A stretch of 8,588 nucleotides of DNA from Nitrososphaerales archaeon (GTDB taxonomy: Archaea > Thermoproteota > Nitrososphaeria > Nitrososphaerales > Gagatemarchaeaceae), in assembly GCA_030040055.1 (NCBI GenBank), contig JASHUK010000128.1, forward strand, positions 1-8,588, read 5' to 3'. A program made the position numbers and the translations under genes. This document shows, one piece after another, positions 1 through 4,158 of this stretch (position 1 is its first letter; each line of letters starts with the position of its first letter). Below the pieces are notes generated by a model, which was not told the DNA's origin, ran no database searches, and saw only the letters and a program-made list of their open reading frames with translations.

Positions 1-678
1 CCTAGCGCACATGTAGATGGCGTAGAAGATTATGGGCGCGACCGCGAAGTTGGCGACGACCGACCAGAAAAGCCCGACTGGCGAGTATTGTATCCCCGTT
101 CCTAGCCCGGGGACGAGGACGTCGAAGCCTATGTTCTGGAAGACGAGCGTGGCCAGGGTGAGGCCGAACCACTCTAGGCTCCTTCGGTAGTGCGGATCTC
201 CCGACCTTTTTGCCGACATCAGGATTGGTATTATGGAGACTCCCACTACCGCATAAGAGAGGAGGGCTATGTCCGAGGTCTCGCCTTGGATGAAGTAGCC
301 GGCGAGGCCGAGGAGTAACAACGGCCAGAGCACCATCCTCAGCTTGGACCAAGAGAGCGGGTCGCGGAGGAGAGGGTCGGACCGTCTTCCGACCCTTATG
401 CTGGAGTCCACCCAGGCGAAGGTGAGCGGTGCGAGAATCACGTAAAGGCCGTCCTGTACGGTGTGCAGAGGCGTGTTGTACAGGCTCGGAGCGAGGAAGA
501 AGGTCAGGTAGAAGAGGAAGTACAGGAGCGTGCCATAGATGGAGAAAGACCCGGCCATCAGTGCCTGTCTGGCGTAGGCTTTCACCCTTAGCGACCGGCG
601 GAGGCCGAAGGACCAGTATGCCGCGTAGGAGCCGACGCCGATGGCCAGCAGCAGGCCGATGAGATAGAAGCCATACAT
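1..678 (-). CDS. Predicted 7-TM membrane protein, copy 1 (3' end outside window)
   Basis: An open frame runs on the minus strand from ATG 678 to the window edge without a stop, giving 226 residues. Hydrophobic segments lie near residues 2-24, 41-63, 76-92, 114-131, 136-155, 166-183 and 203-224. Basic loops (RRSLRVKAYAR; DSSIRVGRRSD; AKRSGDPHYRR) fall between TM1-2, TM3-4 and TM5-6, so by the positive-inside rule the N-terminus is outside and these loops are cytoplasmic. It is a paralogue of the membrane protein at 1437-2183: both have DSS[IV][RK]V[AG]R after TM3 and A[KR]RSxD followed by RR after TM5. It follows the first KaiC-like gene by 13 nt, and the same pairing is repeated upstream, so the two products probably work together. 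The frame continues upstream of ATG 678 to an ACG at 702 that matches the ATG of the other copy. No family recognised; function unknown. Confidence 0.85.
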   Translation of the reverse strand, partial: MYGFYLIGLLLAIGVGSYAAYWSFGLRRSLRVKAYARQALMAGSFSIYGTLLYFLFYLTFFLAPSLYNTPLHTVQDGLYVILAPLTFAWVDSSIRVGRRSDPLLRDPLSWSKLRMVLWPLLLLGLAGYFIQGETSDIALLSYAVVGVSIIPILMSAKRSGDPHYRRSLEWFGLTLATLVFQNIGFDVLVPGLGTGIQYSPVGLFWSVVANFAVAPIIFYAIYMCAR

Positions 679-691
679 GACCTCGATGACG

Positions 692-1360
692 CTACTTGCC
701 GTAGGGGGTGACCTCCATTCCTCTGTGGCTGAAAGAGAAGTTGTAGTATCCAGGCTGCGGCGGGCTGCCCCGCATCTTTCTTACCCTGAGTAGCGGCAGG
801 ACCTTGAGCCCCTCCTCATAGAGCCTGAGCTCCAGTACGCCGTCGAAGAGCTGCTGCATGGCCGCAAGAACCTCAGGCTTGTGCATCCCCTCCTCCAGAG
901 TGGCCAGAAGCACGGCGTCGTACTTCTTCACTTCCTCGAGCAGCTGTGCGAGTAGCTTGTAGATTGTCTCGGGCTGGTTCAGCATGAGCATGGACGAAAG
1001 AGAGTCGACGACGACCCGAATCCTCCTGCCTGCGTTCTGTCTGAGCACGTCCTTCACGTTGAAGGAGAAGGCCGCGAGGTCGTTGATGTCGTACTTGATC
1101 TGCCCCCCTTGGCTGGTCAGCCAGAAGGGGACCTTCTGCCGCATGTCGATCCCAAAGCCCTTGACGTCCTGGAGCACCTCGCGCACAGAGAGCCGGGTGA
1201 CGTACAGGCAGAAGTCGCCCTGGGTCAGCCCGGTCTGAGTGAACCAGTACCCGAGGGCCTCCTTTCCGATGCCCGGAGGGCCGACGACCAGAACGGTGGA
1301 CCTGTCGGGATAGCCGTCGGAGAGCAAACCGTCGAGCGCCGGGATCCCACTGGACGCCAA
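692..1360 (-). CDS. KaiC-like RecA-superfamily P-loop protein, copy 1
   Basis: This is a single-domain, 222-residue relative of the KaiC/GvpD-type RecA-superfamily ATPases, which in archaea are linked to signalling; its own role is unknown. The Walker A loop is GPPGIGKE at residues 27-34, with Glu where Ser or Thr normally binds Mg. The Walker B strand is RIRVVVDSLSS, with Asp119. The C-terminal part (DGVLELRLYEEG, then LRVRKMRG, ending near GMEV) matches the KaiC-like pattern. The usual catalytic Glu pair after the third strand is missing (YVTRLSVREV), so ATP may be bound but poorly hydrolysed. The start is TTG 1360: an in-frame TAG lies four codons upstream, and the paralogue also starts with TTG at the matching residue. 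No signal peptide or TM segment is seen, so it is cytosolic. It lies 76 nt after the upstream membrane-protein gene with its own promoter, and is followed at once by membrane-protein copy 1. Confidence 0.9.
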   Translation of the reverse strand: MASSGIPALDGLLSDGYPDRSTVLVVGPPGIGKEALGYWFTQTGLTQGDFCLYVTRLSVREVLQDVKGFGIDMRQKVPFWLTSQGGQIKYDINDLAAFSFNVKDVLRQNAGRRIRVVVDSLSSMLMLNQPETIYKLLAQLLEEVKKYDAVLLATLEEGMHKPEVLAAMQQLFDGVLELRLYEEGLKVLPLLRVRKMRGSPPQPGYYNFSFSHRGMEVTPYGK

Positions 1361-1384
1361 GCGCGTCCGCTAAAGTATCACGGC

Positions 1385-1393
1385 GAGTTAAGC
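1385..1393 (-). promoter_or_regulatory. TATA-like box for KaiC-like copy 1
   Basis: GCTTAACTC (minus strand) ends 24 nt before the TTG at 1360. Archaeal transcription starts about 25 bp downstream of the box, so the mRNA would be leaderless or nearly so. The same nine bases lie 23 nt before the TTG of KaiC-like copy 2. Position and conservation support it; the sequence is only a moderate match to an archaeal TATA box. Confidence 0.55.
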
Positions 1394-1401
1394 ATTGGAG
1401 G
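1390..1401 (-). repeat. 12-bp element shared with the copy-2 upstream region
   Basis: CCTCCAATGCTT on the minus strand runs into the TATA-like box of KaiC-like copy 1, where a BRE or regulator site would lie. An identical 12-mer occurs at 2903-2914, upstream of KaiC-like copy 2. It is either a shared control element or a remnant of the duplicated promoter. Confidence 0.5.
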
Positions 1402-1436
1402 GTTCGCCAAGTCTCAGGGTCAGCTTGTCGGGCCTC

Positions 1437-2183
1437 TCAAGCGGGGGTGGGGACGACTTCCTGCTCGACGCGTCCCACCGGCGAGAGGGACATCACCGCT
1501 TGGTAGAGATAGTATGTGCCGACAGTGGCGCAGAAGATGGAGATTGTGCCCCCCAGGTCCTGCACCGTCAGGCTGAACGGGGCGAACGGGATCCAGACGG
1601 TGAGGAAGAGGACGAAGCTCGCGACGACGCGGCCCAGCATGCTGGCAAACCTCCTCAGGGACCTGTCAGGGGACCTTCGGGCGCCGACAATCAGGGCGGC
1701 CGCCCCCCACGAGAAGACCACGGCGAGCACCGCGAAGACTTGGAAGACCCCCAAGGCGCCGAGCACCGTGGAAGTGTATGACGTCGTTCCGAAGAAGTAC
1801 ACGTCCAAGACGGCTACGGCAAGACTTGCAGCGAGCAGAACAGGGAAGGCCTTCCTGCGGCGTTCCCAGCCCAGAGTGCTTCTGTGGAAGAAGTCTGTAT
1901 CTCTGGCGACCTTGACGCTGCTGTCGATGAAAACCAGGAGGACTATCGCTATCAGAGGGAAAGCGAGAGGAGACAGAGGGTTACTCGGGGGCAGGAAGTC
2001 TGCGGCGAGGGTGAAGAGAACCAAGGCGAGCGCGGTGGCGCCTGTCCAATATGCACGGTTCCTGTAGACTCCTCTGATCAGGACCCTTCCAAGCTCAAAC
2101 GCCCTGTAGGCCGCGACCAGCAGAATCCCTATTCCAAGGAGGGCCGCCGCGTAACCGGCGTCGACGATGATGTCACTTAACAT
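1437..2183 (-). CDS. Predicted 7-TM membrane protein, copy 2
   Basis: This is a 248-residue membrane protein of unknown family. Hydrophobic segments lie near residues 8-27, 46-64, 72-88, 112-131, 140-167, 185-204 and 211-232. Loops between TM1-2 (RVLIRGVYRNR), TM3-4 (DSSVKVARDTD) and TM5-6 (GARRSPDRSLRR) are basic, giving an outside N-terminus and a short cytoplasmic C-terminal tail (GRVEQEVVPTPA). I chose ATG 2183 rather than an earlier in-frame ATG at 2252: it has GGAGGT 8 nt upstream and its frame overlaps the KaiC-like copy 2 stop by 11 nt, typical of translational coupling. The longer start would prepend a polar segment lying inside the upstream gene. The loop motifs are shared with the membrane protein at 1-678. 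TM7 has no lysine, so it is not a retinal protein. The gene order suggests that it docks with or controls the KaiC-like protein; this is inferred. Confidence 0.88.
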   Translation of the reverse strand: MLSDIIVDAGYAAALLGIGILLVAAYRAFELGRVLIRGVYRNRAYWTGATALALVLFTLAADFLPPSNPLSPLAFPLIAIVLLVFIDSSVKVARDTDFFHRSTLGWERRRKAFPVLLAASLAVAVLDVYFFGTTSYTSTVLGALGVFQVFAVLAVVFSWGAAALIVGARRSPDRSLRRFASMLGRVVASFVLFLTVWIPFAPFSLTVQDLGGTISIFCATVGTYYLYQAVMSLSPVGRVEQEVVPTPA

Positions 2184-2841
2184 GAGGGGCGACCTCCATT
2201 CCCGTGCTAGAGACTGTGAACCTGAAGTAACCGTGGAGCGGGGGCAGTCCAAGCATCTTCTTCACCCGGAAGAGCGGGGTAATCGCCAGTCCCTCTTCGT
2301 ACAGCCTCATCTCTATCACCCCGTCGAAGAGCTGCTCCATTGTGGTCAGGGTGTTGGGAGGGTGCATGCCATCTTCTGCCAGAGCGAACACCACACAGTC
2401 CTGCTGCTTCAGATCCGCCAGCAGCTGGGACCAGTAGGAGTACATCGCCTCGACAGGGTTGAGCACAAGGAGGGGCGATAGGACATCAGAAGCGATCCTT
2501 ACCCGCCTGTCCTTGTTCCTATGCGCAGCTTCCTTGATGTTGAAGCTGATCGAAGTGGCGTCCCTCAGGTCGCACTTGACTTGTGAGCCGGAGCTCGAAA
2601 TCCAGTCCGGAACCCTGTCTGTGCTGATGCCGACGCCCTTCATGTCTCTGAGAACATCTGACACGGGGCGGTGGGTCGCGTACAGGCAGTAGTCCCCTTG
2701 GACCAGTCCTGAACGGACGAACCAGTACCCCAGAACCTCCTTCCCTATGCCTGGCGGTCCGACGACTAGAATGGACGACCTGTCAGGATAGCCGTCCTCG
2801 CCAAGCAGGTGATCCAGGGATGGGACCCCGGTGGAGACCAA
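2173..2841 (-). CDS. KaiC-like RecA-superfamily P-loop protein, copy 2
   Basis: This is the 222-residue paralogue of the KaiC-like protein at 692-1360, the same length and very similar throughout, for example GYPDRS, LVVGPPGIGKE, LGYWF, LFDGV, LRLYEEG and GMEV. Walker A is GPPGIGKE at residues 28-35, again with Glu in place of Ser/Thr. The Walker B position is RVRIASDVLS with Asp119, less hydrophobic than in copy 1. The KaiC catalytic Glu pair is replaced (YATHRPVSDV). It is therefore probably a nucleotide-binding switch or degenerate ATPase rather than an efficient hydrolase. The start is TTG 2841, aligned with the TTG of copy 1; an ATG or GTG is not available nearby. It is the first gene of the region, with a TATA-like box 23 nt upstream. 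Its 3' end carries the Shine-Dalgarno sequence and 11-nt overlap for membrane-protein copy 2. Confidence 0.9.
   Translation of the reverse strand: MVSTGVPSLDHLLGEDGYPDRSSILVVGPPGIGKEVLGYWFVRSGLVQGDYCLYATHRPVSDVLRDMKGVGISTDRVPDWISSSGSQVKCDLRDATSISFNIKEAAHRNKDRRVRIASDVLSPLLVLNPVEAMYSYWSQLLADLKQQDCVVFALAEDGMHPPNTLTTMEQLFDGVIEMRLYEEGLAITPLFRVKKMLGLPPLHGYFRFTVSSTGMEVAPHVK
2192..2197 (-). promoter_or_regulatory. Shine-Dalgarno sequence deciding the 7-TM copy 2 start
   Basis: GGAGGT, formed by the Met-Glu-Val codons near the end of KaiC-like copy 2, lies 8 nt before ATG 2183. The same GGAGGT in copy 1 (711-716) lies 8 nt before ACG 702 rather than before an ATG. Confidence 0.7.
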
Positions 2842-2864
2842 ACGCCGCTGCCGGAGCGACTACA

Positions 2865-2873
2865 GAGTTAAGC
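2865..2873 (-). promoter_or_regulatory. TATA-like box for KaiC-like copy 2
   Basis: GCTTAACTC on the minus strand ends 23 nt before TTG 2841, so the transcript would be leaderless or nearly so. The identical nine bases sit at the matching position of copy 1. Confidence 0.55.
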
Positions 2874-2902
2874 CTATTTCCAGTCCTATCGGACGCGCAA
2901 CC

Positions 2903-2914
2903 AAGCATTGGAGG
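2903..2914 (-). repeat. 12-bp element shared with the copy-1 promoter
   Basis: CCTCCAATGCTT on the minus strand is identical to 1390-1401. Here it lies 29 bp upstream of the TATA-like box rather than overlapping it, so spacing has diverged between the two cassettes. Confidence 0.45.
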
Positions 2915-2966
2915 ACGCGATGTTTGCAAGACTTCACCCATTTGGGCCATCCAGTTGGACGATTTG

Positions 2967-2979
2967 CCCGGCCGGGATT
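2967..2979 (-). repeat. Copy of tRNA-Glu 3' end (possible attachment-site remnant)
   Basis: The 13 bases AATCCCGGCCGGG (minus strand) are identical to the 3' part of the tRNA-Glu gene at 4000-4012, same orientation. Beyond them the match continues as GCA with one G missing. Archaeal integrative elements of the SSV type commonly use tRNA 3' ends as attachment sites and leave such copies downstream. The two copies are 1,033 bp apart and enclose the toxin-antitoxin pair. No integrase is visible. The core is self-complementary and GC-rich, so a chance match cannot be excluded. Confidence 0.4.
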
Positions 2980-3160
2980 GGGACATGGAATTCCGGGACT
3001 GAACTGACGAAACGAGTTGGAGTATGACCTGTTGTCCGATGGGCCAGCTAGCCGTAACGTTCACGCAATCTACTCATTGAACGGCTCAAGCCCGCACCGC
3101 CAGAAGGATGGAAGTGGACGAGCGTATGCGCCGGCACCATCTATCTCCTACTGGAATTGG

Positions 3161-3176
3161 GCCCGCAGATGCGGGC
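3161..3176. other. Perfect 6-bp hairpin
   Basis: GCCCGC, the tetraloop AGAT, then GCGGGC form a perfect GC stem in the gene-poor stretch. It is not followed by a T-run on either strand, so it does not look like a standard terminator. Role unknown. Confidence 0.35.
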
Positions 3177-3266
3177 TTAGGCGCTGCCATGACCACTATG
3201 CGCTGGCTGAGACTAGGCGTGATTAGTCATTCCGTTGGCCGCCAGTGCACCGCCGACAGATTAGTC

Positions 3267-3731
3267 TCAGAGTAGCTCGAGCATCTCGTTCGGCGTTACG
3301 ATTCTGATGCCTCTGTACTGGCCAAGATCTAACAGGTGCTTGTCACCGGAGACAACATGCGAGGCCTTGCCTTCGGCAGCAGTCCCCAAGACAATGTCAT
3401 CCGCAGGATCCTGGGCGATGACTGATACTGAACTTCTAAGCCTAACCACGACGGCCCTTCTTGCCAAGATGGCGAGGAACTGGTGGCGCTGCCGCTCATC
3501 AGTCTCGCCGAATTTCGCCCTCGAAAGGACATCGGCCAACTCTGCTAGCATCTGTGGTGAGGAAATCAGTTGGTGACCTTGGAGCACTTTGCGGAGGAGG
3601 CGCCTAGGCTTTCCGTGTCCTACGAAGGCAGAAATCAAGACGTTCGTGTCGAGGAGAATGCGCAGGGTCTCATGCGCCTTTCGCTGAGCGCCTTTCCATC
3701 CTATATGCCTGAATCTCTCCCAGGATTTCAC
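3267..3731 (-). CDS. vapC: PIN-domain toxin (VapC-like RNase), start uncertain
   Basis: The product is a PIN-domain putative toxin, a family of Mg-dependent ribonucleases that cut RNA when not bound by antitoxin. Acidic active-site residues are visible: Asp in LLDTNVLISAF, Glu in MLAELADVL, the Asp pair in DPADDIVLG, and Asp in VSGDKHLLDLG. The domain is full length. The N-terminus is the problem: PIN toxins usually start just before the first strand (here RILLDTN), but no ATG, GTG or TTG is in frame there. GTG 3731 is used here, 10 nt after AGGAGG; ATG 3767 is also possible. Both overlap the antitoxin gene heavily (62 or 98 nt) and add an atypical N-terminal extension. An ATG at 3673 overlapping the antitoxin stop is out of frame by one base, so a frameshift mutation or sequence error is plausible. 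The gene follows the AbrB-type antitoxin. Confidence 0.8.
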   Translation of the reverse strand: MKSWERFRHIGWKGAQRKAHETLRILLDTNVLISAFVGHGKPRRLLRKVLQGHQLISSPQMLAELADVLSRAKFGETDERQRHQFLAILARRAVVVRLRSSVSVIAQDPADDIVLGTAAEGKASHVVSGDKHLLDLGQYRGIRIVTPNEMLELL

Positions 3732-3957
3732 TCTCCGTGGGCCTCCTCTTGCTCTTGTAGCGGTCATCGATCTCCCGGAAGAGGTCCTTCAATCCGCCGT
3801 CGGCCGCGGGAACGTCAATCTTTACAGCCACAAGCTTCCCCTCGCTGCTAAAAATTGCAAGTTTCGTCTTTGGCTTGATTCCTAGTGCCTTTCGTAATTG
3901 CTGGGGAATAACTACCTGCCCTTTGGTCCCTACAGTGGCCAATTCAGGTTCTTCCAT
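3670..3957 (-). CDS. vapB: AbrB/MazE-fold antitoxin of the PIN toxin
   Basis: This 95-residue protein has an N-terminal swapped-hairpin AbrB/SpoVT DNA-binding domain (about residues 6-48), shown by the pattern ATVGTKGQVVIPQQLRKALG followed by IKPKTKLAIF. The charged C-terminal half (DLFREIDDRYKSKRRPTESEI) is the region that would bind and inhibit the toxin. It starts at ATG 3957, the first codon after a TATA-like box at the right distance for a leaderless mRNA. A 17-bp dyad between that box and the start codon is a good candidate for autorepression, which is usual in this family. The gene directly precedes and overlaps the PIN toxin frame, and its promoter abuts the 3' end of the tRNA-Glu gene. 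The symbol is used in the generic sense of a VapC-partner antitoxin. Confidence 0.88.
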   Translation of the reverse strand: MEEPELATVGTKGQVVIPQQLRKALGIKPKTKLAIFSSEGKLVAVKIDVPAADGGLKDLFREIDDRYKSKRRPTESEILGEIQAYRMERRSAKGA

Positions 3958-3959
3958 AG

Positions 3960-3976
3960 AGTATGAATTCCATACT
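3960..3976. promoter_or_regulatory. Inverted repeat, likely operator of the toxin-antitoxin pair
   Basis: AGTATG, five spacer bases, then CATACT form perfect 6-bp arms. The dyad lies between the antitoxin TATA box and its ATG, where a bound protein would block initiation. Binding by the antitoxin itself is inferred from family behaviour. Confidence 0.55.
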
Positions 3977-3980
3977 GACT

Positions 3981-3987
3981 ATTAAAT
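3981..3987 (-). promoter_or_regulatory. TATA-like box of the antitoxin gene
   Basis: The minus strand reads ATTTAAT, centred about 27 bp before ATG 3957, giving a leaderless transcript. It lies only 10 bp beyond the 3' end of the tRNA gene. Confidence 0.6.
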
Positions 3988-4047
3988 TGCTTGGACTGCC
4001 CCGGCCGGGATTCGAACCCGGGTCGCCGACTCGAAAGGCCGGCATAC

Positions 4048-4068
4048 TTTCGGCGTCTCCCAAAGGGA
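4048..4068 (-). other. Putative tRNA intron B (D-arm, 3' side)
   Basis: These 21 nt separate the conserved D-loop TCCGGTCAA from the 3' strand of the D-stem. They contain a TCCC-TTT-GGGA hairpin and ACGCC, which can pair with GGCGT in the other insert. Excision is required for a standard D-stem (GTAT with GTAT). Confidence 0.55.
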
Positions 4069-4077
4069 TTGACCGGA

Positions 4078-4093
4078 CTGTACGCCTCGCGCA
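4078..4093 (-). other. Putative tRNA intron A (D-loop)
   Basis: These 16 nt interrupt the D-loop between AG and TCCGG. The junctions lie in similar heptamers GTATAGT and GTACAGT, so boundaries may slide. It contains GGCGT, complementary to ACGCC of insert B. Confidence 0.5.
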
Positions 4094-4130
4094 CTATACT
4101 ACCGGGGCTGTCCCGCCCCCGACCGAGACG

Positions 4131-4139
4131 TCTTAACAG
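4131..4139 (-). promoter_or_regulatory. TATA-like box of the tRNA-Glu gene
   Basis: CTGTTAAGA on the minus strand, preceded by purine-rich GGAAAG as a possible BRE, ends 22 nt before tRNA position 1. The spacing fits archaeal stable-RNA promoters. Confidence 0.5.
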
Positions 4140-4158
4140 CTTTCCGGCGGGGCCGGCG

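Larger units (their letters stand above)
2842..3266. other. 425-bp gap without a convincing gene
   Basis: The left end (to about 2914) holds the KaiC-like copy 2 promoter and the shared 12-mer. A copy of the tRNA-Glu 3' end sits at 2967-2979. The rest has only short open frames on both strands with no recognisable product, no membrane or motif pattern and no good start context. A perfect hairpin lies at 3161-3176, and 9-bp inverted repeats span 3207-3270. It reads like decayed accessory DNA. Confidence 0.6.
3997..4108 (-). tRNA. tRNA-Glu (anticodon UUC) with 37 nt of extra D-arm sequence
   Basis: The minus strand folds as a tRNA. The acceptor stem is GCCCCGG/CCGGGGC with discriminator A at 3997. 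The anticodon stem is CCGGC/GTCGG around loop CTTTCGA (anticodon TTC at 4033-4035), the variable loop is 4 nt, and the T-arm is CCGGG-TTCGAAT-CCCGG. CCA is not encoded. A normal tRNA-Glu D-arm (GTAT, loop AGTCCGGTCAA, GTAT) is recovered only by removing two inserts: about 16 nt at 4078-4093 and 21 nt at 4048-4068. The mature RNA would then be 75 nt. Archaeal tRNAs often carry introns at such positions, but I could not confirm bulge-helix-bulge motifs, and exact boundaries can shift by a base or two. A TATA-like box lies 22 nt upstream. The 3' end seems to have served as an integration target. Confidence 0.9.

Noticed and set aside
2..662. Open frames 2-352 (minus) and 429-662 (plus)
   Set aside because: Arg/Pro-rich products with no pattern; they are shadows of the membrane-protein frame that runs from 678 off the left edge.
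1109..2180. Long plus-strand frames at 1109-1576, 1395-1781, 1516-2067 and 1884-2180
   Set aside because: Antisense to the KaiC-like and 7-TM genes; charged or Arg-rich composition without structure.
1437..2183. 7-TM protein as a retinal-binding rhodopsin
   Set aside because: No lysine in TM7 and none of the rhodopsin proton-transfer residues are recognisable.
3048..3140. 30-residue minus-strand frame with TAGGAG before its ATG
   Set aside because: The product has no recognisable pattern and the region looks decayed; one good ribosome site is not enough.
3017..3226. 69-codon plus-strand frame
   Set aside because: No motif, odd composition and no promoter or ribosome site; most likely chance.
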